A stretch of DNA of 32,242 bases from the IMG/VR virus record IMGVR_UViG_3300023296_001132, positions 1 through 32,242 of that record. One strand, written 5' to 3'. The notes under the pieces are model-generated. The model had not been told where the DNA came from and made no database searches. It was given only the letters and a program-made list of their open reading frames with translations. A program made the translations under genes and the position numbers. This stretch comes from a virus. Of this stretch, positions 18,328 to 28,532 are shown piece after piece (position 1 is the stretch's first letter; every line of letters starts with the position of its first letter).

Positions 18328-19349
18328 TGATAACAGTAAAGGTATACGACAGAACGAATACAACACTAAAAGAAACAATCAAGGGCGACTTATTGCTTTG
18401 AGATATTACATTCACTTCAAATGTAAATTGATGACAATGAAACCTGACATTACAGCTGAATAAGAGTATCATAACAACAGACTATACACTATGAGATATA
18501 ATAAAAATCAAAAGATATGATGATGAGTTGAAAACTGGTTGGGATCTATATATGTGATATGTTACGAAGATAGGAAGAAAACAAACAACAAGCAGACAAT
18601 ATATAGAACTATCTTGTTTGTGAATATCTTCTTTATTGACGGAGCATAGTGCTTGATTTAATTATGATAGCAAACCAGTAGGACAGTTAGCAAGAGAATT
18701 GATAGATAGTATCAATGCTTCATATGGTGGTAATATCATCAACTATACTACATCAACTATACCTGATTGAGCAAGTCTATGAACAGGAACGATTAGCACG
18801 ACAAATGCTGCTGAAGCGATGAATGTATTAAGTAATGCTTCATGAAGGAAACGGTATATAGATTGAAACGGTACTTGCTATATGTTTACAAAACCAGTAA
18901 CACCAACACACTTCTTATCAAACCAAAAAGATGTTGAGAGCATAGATATACAAGAGGAGATCCAAGAGATGGTAAACAAAGTATTCTTTTGGAGTAAATA
19001 TACACTATCACAAAACACATCATATAGTGATGCTCCGAGTATAGCTTTATATGGTAGCAAGTTCTTACAACAAGAGATCAATATATACTGACAGACAGCA
19101 TTAGATAACTATGCTATCCAGTATGTGAATGATAGGAAAGATCCAAAAAGACAGACAACATTGGTAGTGAATAGAGAATATCCGATAGAGTTATTACAAC
19201 CATGAGATACAGTAAAGGTAAGAAACTTTGAGTATGCTTTCGATAATATACAGATAGAGAAAGTCCAGTATACTCAAGACAAAGTGATTGTTTATCTAGA
19301 ACAGTATATCAGTTTTGGACAACAAATTAAAGCACTTGCAATTTGATAA
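18327..19349 (+). CDS. Tail hub/tip protein (Tal or gp27-like)
   Basis: 340 aa, overlapping the Dit stop (TAATG). Starts with a beta domain (MITVKVYDRTNTTLKETIKG), has IELSCLGISSLL and a domain with PVGQLARELIDSINASYGG (a helix like those in gp27/gpD-type hub proteins), and ends with a beta part ELLQPGDTVKVRNFEYAFDN. Probably closes the tail tube and links to fibres. No peptidase motif is visible. The end overlaps the promoter at 19336. Confidence 0.7.
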
Positions 19350-19408
19350 TAGATAAATACAAGTGTAAGAGAGATTGGGTTGTAAAGAGTTTTAATTCCA
19401 TAACAACC
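19336..19408 (+). promoter_or_regulatory. Promoter TTGCAA-N16-TACAAG with GGTTGT/ACAACC leader hairpin
   Basis: -35 at 19336-19341, -10 at 19358-19363. The leader pairs GGTTGT (19378-19383) with ACAACC (19403-19408) around 19 nt; both copies continue with TTGTAAA after GG and with AG after ACAACC, as at 7455-7483. It precedes the fibre genes. Confidence 0.6.
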
Positions 19409-19432
19409 AGTGGAAGACATTAGATAACGACT

Positions 19433-21607
19433 ATGCCTTTTCAAAACTACAAATGAGCGAATTTAGCAAAATGAAGATTATTAGCTGGAATTTCTGCGAG
19501 TGCTACTAGTATCATATTACAAACAGGAGAAGGTAACTTATTCCCTGCTGTTTTTCCTTATCTATTAAAGATAGAGAAATATGATGCTACGAGTGGATTA
19601 GAAAACAAACCAGTAACTAAAAGAGAGATTGTAAAAGTAATGAACAAAGCAGGCGATACATTCACGATAGTAAGAGGTGCTTGAGATTGTCCTGTAAGCG
19701 ATACAGCTACAACACAAACAAATACAGCATTAGCTTTCGATAGTGGAGATTTTGCTTATTTGGTATTTGCGAACGAACAGATCGAAGATATACAAGATGA
19801 AGTGGAAAGACTAGAAACAGACAAAGCAAACGATAGTGTAGTAGTGAAGTTAACAGGTAACCAAACAATCGCTGGAACAAAGACATTTTCAAGTAATCCA
19901 CAAGTACCGACAGGAACGACTGGATTAGATGCTGTAAATAAAGCACAATTGGATGCTGATATATTAGCTGCTTGAGCTGTAGAAAGTTTAAACGATAGAG
20001 ATACATATCTACTATGAGAAGATGTAGTAGCAAGTAATAGTTTGTTTGTAGAAGATTGACCGACTTTCGCAGAGAGTACAGTAGTCCAGAATGTAGGAGA
20101 TGTAGCAGCAAACACAAGAATTGCTATACCTATTTTTTGAAGTTGAGTAGCTGGGAGTGAATTCAATCTAGCATTAAGGAAATTTGTATCTCCTTGAGTA
20201 GACTATAGATTTAGAATAGAAACAGATAGTGCTGTTAGTCCTAGTGGAACATTGATAGATGCGAATGCTGAAGCTACAGTAACAGAAGCTAGTTTGACTA
20301 CATCATTGGTAGATACAACAGTTACATTAGCAGGAAGTATAACAATCCCACTATGACAAAGAGCTTGGATAGTATGATTTGCTGGTACATACGGAAGCGA
20401 AACAGTGAATGGTACTAACTATTATGGTATTGGGTATGTATGAAGAAGTACTACAACTAGAAATTCAAAAAAACGAGATGGAACAAATCGAACACCATTC
20501 AGCACTATTCCAGTAACTGACACAGACAATATTACTTTTAATTCTACTACAAGTACAACTAGTGCCTGATATAGAATGCAAGCTATAAACGCATTGTCTT
20601 TGACTACAATAACAAAGTCAGCTTCTTGTAACGCTACAAAAGTATCAGTAAAGGATGATGGTTGAGGAACACTACAAACACTTACATTTGTTTGAAATGT
20701 AGCAACGCTCGCAATTCCACAGGTATTTCAAACAGGAGAGTTCTTTAGACTAGAATGTAATAGCTCTCCAGGCTTATTTACATCCCACAGACTATTATTA
20801 GCTACATTTCCACAAACTAGAACAAATGTAGCGTACATATCAGGAAGTCAAGGAGGAAGCTCTGCTTGAGCTGATGGAACGACAGCTTTCAATATAGATA
20901 GTGTAGGTACTGAACTATTGATTAACAACTTCATTTACACATCATCTACACTATTCACACCAAAACTACTATCAAAAACAAACGCTACATATAGCTATAA
21001 ACTACCAAACGATTTACCAAGAATAGCAACAGAAGCTAAGAGTGCTTGAGAGAATGTGATAGCTACTACCCTTTGATTGAATAGTACATTTAGTGGATTG
21101 ACTCCATTAGTACCTATGTATGTAAGCAATACAGCTTGAGCGATAAGTTCTGTGATTTGAACGAATTTATATCCAATATGATATGCAATAGATTGAAATA
21201 CACTAAATGTTAGTAGGTCGTTTATACTACCAAGCTCATATACAACCTATTGAGCGACAGTGACTCACTATACTAGTAGTGGAGTAGATTTAACCTCCTC
21301 TGCAACTTATGTTGTACTAAAAACAGCTACCCCAGTTACATTTAATTGATGATACACTATAGCATACGATAGATATAGAAATAATTGAGCAACACAATCT
21401 TATGATATAAGAATAAATTGAGTAAGTACAGGAAACGCTGAAACTATAGCTAGTTGAACTACTACATATATATGAGTAAGAAGTATTGATATTTTTGGTA
21501 TAAAAGCTGGAGATATTATAACAATACGAGCAGAAGTAAGTAATGGATCGTATTCTGCAAGAGTACAAACTTTCTCAGTTACATATACACCAGTTACCTT
21601 TGTTTAA
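19433..21607 (+). CDS. Tail fibre/receptor-binding protein
   Basis: 724 aa. The N-terminal 100 residues form a tail-attachment domain (GISASATSIILQTGEGNLFP, FTIVRGAGDCPVS). A coiled-coil linker EDIQDEVERLETDKANDSVV follows. Then comes the fibre motif GNQTIAGTKTFSSNP with DAVNKAQLDADI at about 140-180, common in trimeric phage fibres. The rest is a series of Thr/Ser/Gly-rich beta modules, likely the shaft and receptor-binding tip. Very many UGA-Gly codons. Own promoter just upstream. Receptor unknown. Confidence 0.85.
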
Positions 21608-21623
21608 TCCTTAACAACCACCT

Positions 21624-22034
21624 ATGAAAATATCTATCCTAAAATGACAAGTAATAGAATGAAACGACCTCTCCAAACGATGAGCAGAGGTCTTCACTAT
21701 AGACGACAGTTTCCTTTGAAAACTCACAGCAAAGACTCATTTCTTTGATACTGAAACAAAAGAAGTGGTAGCTTATCCAATCCCTGAACCAGTCGAACCA
21801 ACAGAGGATGAAATAGCAGAACAAGAAGCGATCCAAAAAGAGCAGGAGAAAGAAATTGCTTTGAAAGAGATAGAAGCTCTCTTGCTAAGAAAGCAAGCAT
21901 TGGATTTAGCAGGAGAGAGTACAGTTGATACCGTAGCGAAATTAGCAGGAAAGCTGGACACTGTGATAGACTTAAGAGATATAAGCAAGAGTGAAAAAGA
22001 TGCCTTAAAATTTGAAGTAAACGCAAAACTGTAA
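21624..22034 (+). CDS. Fibre-associated coiled-coil protein
   Basis: 136 aa. A short N-terminal beta part (MKISILKGQVIEGNDLSKRG) is followed by a Pro-rich linker YPIPEPVEPTEDE and a charged helix (EQEAIQKEQEKEIALKEIEA, then LLLRKQALDL), ending SEKDALKFEVNAKL. Reminiscent of phage proteins that follow tail fibres and attach or assemble them; that role is inferred. Confidence 0.6.
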
Positions 22035-22062
22035 TGCCCTTTTATCATTATATATTTGAAAA

Positions 22063-22356
22063 ATGAAACTAACAGTATGATTATCATCTACACCATTATT
22101 ATCGTTGCTTACTCCAGCACAAAAGACTTTGATTGAAAACATAAATCCTAAGTTTTCTCCTGACAATATATTTGTATTTCAAGTTATGACTACTTGAGAA
22201 ACTGTATATTTTGAGAACTGAGCAGTAGCTACCACTACAGATTGATTTCCATTAGAACAAGGTGGAGGTTCTTTGAATATAGCTTGAGAATGATTTACAG
22301 ATCTTAATGTTATAGGTTCAGAAGCTGGGATTGATTTACGCGTACTACCTATGTAA
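22063..22356 (+). CDS. 97-aa hypothetical protein of the fibre cluster
   Basis: Begins MKLTVGLSSTPLLSLLTPAQ, has VFQVMTTGETVYFENGAVAT and ends IGSEAGIDLRVLPM. Beta-rich, small, with six UGA-Gly codons. Lies between fibre-associated genes; probably a structural minor protein. Leader CTTTTATCATTATATAT precedes the start. No family recognised. Confidence 0.55.
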
Positions 22357-22389
22357 TTTGTATGAGCATTTATTTACTAATAAAATAAT

Positions 22390-22881
22390 ATGAAAAGAAG
22401 AAGATGGTTTCCTGCTAATAGTTCAGTTTGCCAACTAATCGCAACAAACCTATCGGCAAGTATTACTTGACCAAATGACGCTACACAAAGCAACAATATT
22501 ATATATTCTATGGTGCTTACTATGACAGGTTTGATTTGAGCTGACAATGTTGTCGCTACAGTAACACTTCCTGCTGGCATATCTTTTATATCTGCTGTTG
22601 ATGGTACACATTCTTCACAAGTTATTACTCGGACTATTGGGGAGTTGATATGAGGATATAGTAGACAATTTGTTATAAATTGAGCAACTTTGTGAACTTA
22701 TACCTTGAATGTAGCAGTTACAACAACAACAGCTAATGGTGGAACAGCAACAAATACTAAAGCTATTACTATTATAGCTGAATCCGAACCAATAGTAGGA
22801 TGTCCAGATCCTAGCGCAAATAACTATGTAGAATGAGCAGATGATAATGATGAATTTAATCGAAGTCTTTGTGAATATTAA
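22390..22881 (+). CDS. Surface-type protein: DUF11-like domain plus GC-DP-A-NY motif
   Basis: 163 aa. Residues of about 35-125 form an Ig-like/DUF11-like beta domain (ADNVVATVTLPAGISFISAV, then SRQFVINGATLGTYTLNVAV). The last 27 residues, starting GCPDPSANNYVEGADDND and ending SLCEY, match the calcium-type surface motif GC-DP-A-NY--A---DG-C-Y known from secreted and surface proteins. Probably displayed on the virion tail tip or used for host adhesion. The two Cys of the motif could form a disulfide. Six UGA-Gly codons. Confidence 0.65.
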
Positions 22882-22967
22882 TATTGAATTATTTAATACT
22901 ATAACAATCCCATGGTATTCAACCATATCAGAAAGATACGCAACCATTTATCTACTAACCAATATCT

Positions 22968-23171
22968 ATGACATTAAGAATCATACAAAACAGTAGAGTT
23001 GATATGACTAGACTAGAATATAGTAATTCCACTTGAGCTATAGTAGCCAACCGTTGCCCTGTAACTATAACACAAGATATGGTAGGAAAGACAATATTTG
23101 CACAAGTTTGGGAAAAGTGAGTAGGATGAGAAGTTTCGTTATCGTTCTTTTTGTTGGAGGATGTAGAATAG
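22968..23171 (+). CDS. 67-aa hypothetical protein
   Basis: MTLRIIQNSRVDMTRLEYSN onward, with VTITQDMVGKTIFAQVWEKG and ending LSFFLLEDVE. Beta-rich, with three UGA-Gly codons. Sits 21 nt before the large fibre protein, probably a small assembly partner. The 21-codon ORF at 22912 just upstream is not called. Confidence 0.5.
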
Positions 23172-23192
23172 TTTTATTATATACAAACAGTA

Positions 23193-25517
23193 ATGAACAG
23201 AAGAGCAATATGAGTATGAAAAAATTGATCTTGACTAACACCTGACCAACAAGCGTCATTAAGACCAAGCCAACAGCGAGCATTCCCAAACATGACTCTC
23301 CTTGATGATTTGAAATCGGTTGGTATATCAGGAGAACAAGTGTTTTTGTCGAAAGGATTGATGACTTATGATTTCCCTACTATCCCACCAATACCACAAT
23401 TAACTATATCAGCTTGATGATATTTGAGATTCTTCACTTTACAGGCTGTCACAAATATAACTACAGGACTACCTGAATATAGTTGGTTAGTATCTGATGA
23501 GTTTGATTCTTGAGTAATAACTCTACCTCTGAATATAGGACAACAGGCAGAAGAATGAGCTATTATTTTGTTTTGATTCTGATTATTGAATGCGACTTGA
23601 TGAACATTGACCAGTTGAATAGATTGAGAAGCTGAATGATTTGTAGGATTTACTCTAAATCTTTGATGAAGTAGTAATGGGGTTAGTGGAAACCCTTTCT
23701 TCTATTTCAATGGTACTGATATAGTTACCAAGAATGATTGTTATGTGTGATTTATTGGATTCCCAGAATGACAAATAGTTGATTTATCAATAATAGAGTG
23801 ATGGGTAATCCCTGATTGAGATAGTAGATGATTTATTATATCAGAATACGATTGAGAGTTATTGGCAGTATCTCCAGTATCACAAACAAAATTAACCATA
23901 TGATTTATTGAATTGATAAACAATACTGGATCTGACTTTGTTGTATGAATCGACCCATTATCATCATTGTCGGCTTGAGACATAACAATAACTACATTAT
24001 CAGAATGAAACTATATATGAAAATGGACAGGCGAACCTGAACTTAATTCCAGTTGATGATATATCCTTGATTGAATGATAGCTAATTTTGCTTGAGATAT
24101 AAATATTCGTACGGATTGAGTGCGAGAACCATTCAATACTTCAACTTCAGCAAGTGCTGACTTTTATGTGTCTGGTTGAATATCAGAGGATTTACCACAA
24201 CAGATATTCAATGATTGGGACACTATGTATAATGCTACACAAGCTGCTGCTTGAGTAAATAAACTTGAAAGAATCCATATCTGACAGAATACTTTAGCAG
24301 TTACAGCAAACACGGCTTGAAGCACATATAATACCACAAACTTTGAGTTATTGAATTACGATATAGTAGAAGATTCCAGTCAAGCTATATTAGATATAGA
24401 AAACACAAACCCAGGCGACCCTATATCATTTAATCTACCAAAGAAGATTGATGGAGTCTTAGTAAAATATACAACAAATCTAGTTCCTTTTTATACCTAT
24501 TCTGTTTGAGAACAAGTGGAAGTAGAGCTATGTAATGCTGCTCAATTAATGACTCTTGATATGTTTCACTCTTATCATTTTACAAACAGTTCTTGACTAA
24601 AGGTTACATTCAGAGATACCAGTAACTATATTTGATACAATTCGCCATTTATACTTCTTGATGATACATCAACTATAGATGTCCATCTTTATGATAACTC
24701 ATTATTACAATCAGGATTTGTCGAATGAAATATAAAAGAGAATATAAGAATACATCTACATTCTCCTAGTGCTTATATAAATGAATCATACTATCAGGAT
24801 GCAACTGTAATAAATTATTGACGAGGTGGTAACTACGACCAAATATCTAGTGTAGCTGAAAACCCGTTAGCTGTAACAAATGTTATTCGATACGATGTAC
24901 CAAAACAAGCATATATAGATTTTGGAACTCCACATTGAATGAATGATTGAGATTATGTATATGTGATTGGAACAACTATGACTTTATGAAGTGCAAATGT
25001 TGATTTGGTGAAAGTGATTGACGCTTCGGCACCAAACTGAGTTACATTACAATACCCTTCAGCTTTTCCAGACCCTTGAACATATACAATTGGAGGTACT
25101 GTTTGATTAAGAAGGGCAGTATCGTACTGATTGATTGATGAAACATTTTGAAATATTTGACAATGATTCAAGTTTGAAATACATTGAGTAACTGCATCAA
25201 ATACAGACAATAAATGAATGTCAATTATATTCTATCAGCCATCAACTTGAAATATAGCAGAAGCATACGATGAGATACTTGTATGAGCTGACGCAGATAA
25301 TAAAGTGTTTGTTACTAATTCTACAACAAGACAACTTAGTTGAAATAATATTGTCAGTTCTTGAATACTGCAAACAAATTGAGGAAGCCCATCAAACGAT
25401 ATGTTTACTTCTTCAAACTGAATTTCTCTATCTGATTGATGGGAGATATTCCTAGTGTTAGACACATTGTCAGCAAGTGATATAATCGTAAACATTTTAT
25501 CTATTCAACCAGCATAA
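23193..25517 (+). CDS. Large tail/fibre structural protein
   Basis: 774 aa, virtually unreadable with the standard code: about 61 of about 83 glycines are UGA by hand count. It begins MNRRAIGVGKNGSGLTPDQQ and continues LLDDLKSVGISGEQVFLSKG. The remainder is Gly/Asn/Thr-rich beta sandwich material with likely carbohydrate-type segments (SSGGYILDGMIANFAGDINI). No catalytic motif seen. By position it is a second fibre, tip or virion surface protein. Ends by overlapping the next ATG (TAATG). Confidence 0.75.
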
Positions 25518-25699
25518 TGAAAACATACACAAAAAATGTAAGATTGAAATCTACACACGATGCCTGTCTGTGTGAAGATTGAAAGTTATGGATATGTTGA
25601 AAAGAGAGCCAACTCCCAATCAATCGACAAAAACAGATCGTGAGAACTCTATGAGGAGAAGAAGTTGTTGCGTATTTTAAGGAAAAACTAGAACAATAA
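25517..25699 (+). CDS. 60-aa hypothetical protein with CxC motif
   Basis: MKTYTKNVRLKSTHDACLCE then DGKLWICGKESQLPINRQKQ. C17, C19 and C27 with two UGA-Gly turns could form a small metal site. Ends ACFKEK-like charged helix (EEVVAYFKEKLEQ). Coupled to the fibre gene by one-base overlap. Function unknown. Confidence 0.55.
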
Positions 25700-25721
25700 T
25701 TTATCTTTTTATTTTGCGACT

Positions 25722-25961
25722 ATGAGTAAATCCGACCTCGAAAGACTATCTGTTTTAGAAACTAGCCAAACATACTTCATGAAAGAACTTGTCGACATAA
25801 AACAGACCTGTCATGATACTAATACTAAATTGGATGGTTTGATAGAAAAGCTAGATGCTAGGTACGCAAACAAACGAGCAGAACTAGCATTAAAGTCTTT
25901 GATTGGTATAGTATTAGGTAGTGTAATGTTGGCAATTTTATCACTTATATTAACTAAATAA
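25722..25961 (+). CDS. XhlA-like membrane/coiled-coil lysis protein
   Basis: 79 aa without any UGA or frame trouble. Coiled coil at residues 3-50 (LERLSVLETSQTYFMKELVD, then TNTKLDGLIEKLDARYANKR) and one C-terminal transmembrane helix (LIGIVLGSVMLAILSLILTK). This is the XhlA/hemolysin-associated layout of proteins that act with a holin. It overlaps the following holin-like gene by one base. Confidence 0.7.
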   Translation: MSKSDLERLSVLETSQTYFMKELVDIKQTCHDTNTKLDGLIEKLDARYANKRAELALKSLIGIVLGSVMLAILSLILTK

Positions 25962-26170
25962 TGGACAAAGTCAAACTAAAATCAGCTTTTGAGCAAATTC
26001 TTATTGTATTTGTATCTAGTTTCCTTACTGTGCTTGTAGATACATTGCCACAGATACAATGAATACTCTGAACACACATCGATCCGATATACTTATGACC
26101 TACATTTATGATCATAGGTATAGTGATAAGAAAGCGAATACAAAGTATAGAGCAGAAACAGGGCAAATAG
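25961..26170 (+). CDS. Holin-like membrane protein
   Basis: 69 aa. Two hydrophobic segments, about 10-28 (FEQILIVFVSSFLTVLVDTL) and 42-57 (PIYLGPTFMIIGIVI), with a basic C-terminal tail RKRIQSIEQKQGK, fitting a class II holin that permeabilises the cytoplasmic membrane. Three UGA-Gly codons in the loop and second helix. Located with the XhlA-like gene and followed by a terminator. Confidence 0.65.
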
Positions 26171-26226
26171 TTTATATAAACTATCCCAATGTGAAACGAA
26201 GCGAAGAAAACATTACATACAATAAT

Positions 26227-26253
26227 AGTAGGAATTTTTTTCCTACTTTTTAT
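26227..26253 (+). terminator. Intrinsic terminator after the lysis genes
   Basis: Perfect stem AGTAGGAA/TTCCTACT with a TTTTT loop and a following T-tract. Ends the long structural and lysis operon. Confidence 0.85.
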
Positions 26254-26272
26254 TTACTTAATTTTAGGTTAG

Positions 26273-26488
26273 ATGGCTAATATGTATATAGGGACTAACG
26301 AACAGGAGATTTGGTTTGGAGATTGAAGCTATGTAATGAGACAGCCAAACACTAGATATTGTATTCAACAAGTAAGTGATGAGATGATGGATGCTTTCTT
26401 GATGTTTGGACAAGATGAAAAGAATAAGCATGTTATATCCAGTATGCTTTACTATTGTTTGGATCAAAAATGACTAAGCAACAACTAG
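26273..26488 (+). CDS. 71-aa hypothetical protein
   Basis: MANMYIGTNEQEIWFGDGSY then VMRQPNTRYCIQQVSDEMMD and a helical end. Two UGA-Gly codons. Overlaps the next gene by 19 nt. No family recognised. It lies directly after a terminator, and I see no promoter of the common type before it. Confidence 0.5.
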
Positions 26489-26748
26489 CGAAGAATATCC
26501 ACACACTAACTATCGCTGAGGGCGAAAAGCTGAATTACTACAAGTTCCAAGAACAATCTATATTGAAAGTATTGAAATGAGATGTTATACTTTGAGTATG
26601 TAAAGAGGAAATGACTGTATGGGCTAGAGTAGAGTTTGAGAAGTTAAAGGAAGACACAAGAGCATACATAGTAGCAGAGATTATAAAACAGAAGAAAGAC
26701 GATAAGACATACATATCTACAAAACCAAAGCATAATGACGATTACTAG
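26470..26748 (+). CDS. 92-aa hypothetical protein
   Basis: MTKQQLAKNIHTLTIAEGEK then VLKGDVILGVCKEEMTVWAR, VEFEKLKEDTRAYIVAEIIK and a Lys-rich tail. Alpha/beta, soluble. Two UGA-Gly codons. Small accessory gene upstream of the phosphoesterase; function unknown. Confidence 0.55.
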
Positions 26749-26769
26749 CTTTTATACCTTATATATAAT

Positions 26770-27897
26770 ATGCCAAGAAAAACACCTGATAATGTAAAAG
26801 AGTTGATTGTTAAGTTAAGGGAAGAATGACTATCTTTTAGAAAAATAGCTGTTATGGTAGAGGAAGAATTAGACTATCCTATAATCCATACTACAGTAAG
26901 AAGCGTATTAGCTGGCAATCCATTGAATGCCTACACAGATCAAGAACAGATGACAGGAGAGAATGTTAGACACTATTGGCATAAAACAAAACTAGAAGAT
27001 GGAAGCAAGGTATCGGTATTTATAAAGAACCCTATAGAGGAGAACAAAATGGAAGCATTACACGAACAAATGGTGGATGATGTAAAAAAATATGCTCCAG
27101 TCTATCCAGTAATCAAAAGGACTATTAGTAAAGATTGACATCTACTTGTTGTTGATCCTGCTGATATACATATAGGTAAGCTAGCAAGTGCTTTTGAAAC
27201 AGGCGAGGATTACAACAGCCAAATAGCAGTCAAAAGAGTGATGGAGTGAGTACAATGATTACTAGATAAATCAGCACCATATAACATAGATAAGATATTG
27301 TTTGTAGGCTGAAACGATATACTACATATAGATAGCCCAAAAAGACAGACAACGAGTGGAACACCACAAGATACAGACGGGATGTGGTACGATAACTATA
27401 TGATAGCAAAAAAACTATATGTAGATGTGTTGGAGAAGCTGATAGCAGTAGCTGATGTTGAGTTTGTTTTCAATCCTAGCAACCACGATTTTATGTCTTG
27501 ATTTATGTTATGCCAAACCATACAGGCACATTTTTCTAACAACAAGAATATAAAGTTTGATTGTGATATGTCGCATAGAAAGTATTACCAGTACGGCAAG
27601 AACATGATAGGAACAACACATTGAGATTGAGCAAAACAGAATGATTTGCCTTTGCTTATGGCGACAGAAGCAGCTATAATGCGAAGTGAGAGCAAACACC
27701 GTTATATATACTGACACCATATCCATCACAAAGTAGCCAAAGATTACATATGAGCGACCTTTGAAAGTTTGAGATCTCCCAGTGGTACTGACAGCCGACA
27801 TCATAGGAACGGTTATACAGGATCTCCTGCTGCTGTGGAGGGTTTCTTACACCATAAAGAACGATGACAAGTCGCAAAGTTTACTCACTTATTTTAA
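26770..27897 (+). CDS. Calcineurin-like metallophosphoesterase with N-terminal HTH
   Basis: 375 aa. N-terminal 1-50 is an HTH-like DNA-binding segment (NVKELIVKLREEGLSFRKIA, VRSVLAGN). The catalytic domain has the ordered metal motifs: DIH (132-134), GGND (180-183, first Gly UGA), PSNHD (236-240), THGDG (283-287) and GHHIHH (315-320). It hydrolyses phosphoesters with two metals; phage relatives are often called phosphoesterases or Mre11-like nucleases of unknown substrate. The HTH suggests action at DNA. Leader GCTTTTATACCTTATATATA precedes the start. Confidence 0.88.
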
Positions 27898-27900
27898 CAT

Positions 27901-28194
27901 ATGACACTCAAAAAAACAAAAAGGACTGTAAATACTATACCAGAGGTAAAACCTTTGTGGCGAGTAAAAGCATCGTTTAGCTATCACAAGGGTTCTAGTT
28001 ATCTTGATCTTGACATGAGCGATAACTTTGAAACACTAGAAGCACCAGCATCATTACTAGCTGAGGGTATCTGAAACATACTAGCAGAGATCAAGAAGTT
28101 AATGCCAAAGACAGAGGAAGCGAAGAAAGAATACAATGATTTGGTTAAAGACATTATCAAAGACATAGAACAATCTTTAGTTCATTATTCATAA
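27901..28194 (+). CDS. 97-aa hypothetical protein
   Basis: MTLKKTKRTVNTIPEVKPLW then VKASFSYHKGSSYLDLDMSD, and a helical C-terminal half (LLAEGIGNILAEIKKLMPK). One UGA-Gly. Tight spacing to the phosphoesterase (3 nt) and the next gene (2 nt), so an operon. No family recognised. Confidence 0.6.
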
Positions 28195-28196
28195 CA

Positions 28197-28400
28197 ATGG
28201 CAAGCAAAAAAACAGCACTAGCAGACTACCAAATGGTAGCAATGGCACGCAATTTATACGAGGAACTAAATAGCTTCTATCCTGATGTAAGGTTAAAAGT
28301 TGAAAATTGATTACCAATCCTTATAAGTGATGATGGACAGTTTATCGGTATGGGTGCTTTGACTGTGTTAGAGAACTATATATTAGATAAGAACTCCTAG
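28197..28400 (+). CDS. 67-aa hypothetical protein
   Basis: MASKKTALADYQMVAMARNL, then YEELNSFYPDVRLKVENGLP and ISDDGQFIGMGALTVLENY. Compact alpha/beta; one UGA-Gly in the ENG turn. Starts 2 nt after the preceding stop. Function unknown. Confidence 0.6.
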
Positions 28401-28412
28401 CTTTATTGGGAT

Positions 28413-28532
28413 ATGGCAATGAAACATGCAGACAAATTCGAGCTTTTGTTTTTGGTCTGTATGGGATTATATATTTTGTATTCAATAATGGAATTTGTTT
28501 TATCAATAAGGATTTACATATGGCACATATAG
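28413..28532 (+). CDS. 39-aa membrane peptide
   Basis: MAMKHADKFELLFLVCMGLY followed by ILYSIMEFVLSIRIYIWHI: a single transmembrane helix. Overlaps the start of the peptidase gene by 13 nt. Very small, so confidence is limited; it could be a membrane partner for the downstream enzyme. Confidence 0.5.
   Translation: MAMKHADKFELLFLVCMGLYILYSIMEFVLSIRIYIWHI

Noticed and set aside
19707-20166. Two overlapping minus-strand 136-aa ORFs
   Set aside because: Both lie antisense to the fibre gene, which is supported by fibre motifs and operon context.
22912-22977. 21-codon ORF upstream of 22968
   Set aside because: No coding signal beyond an ATG; overlaps the next start.
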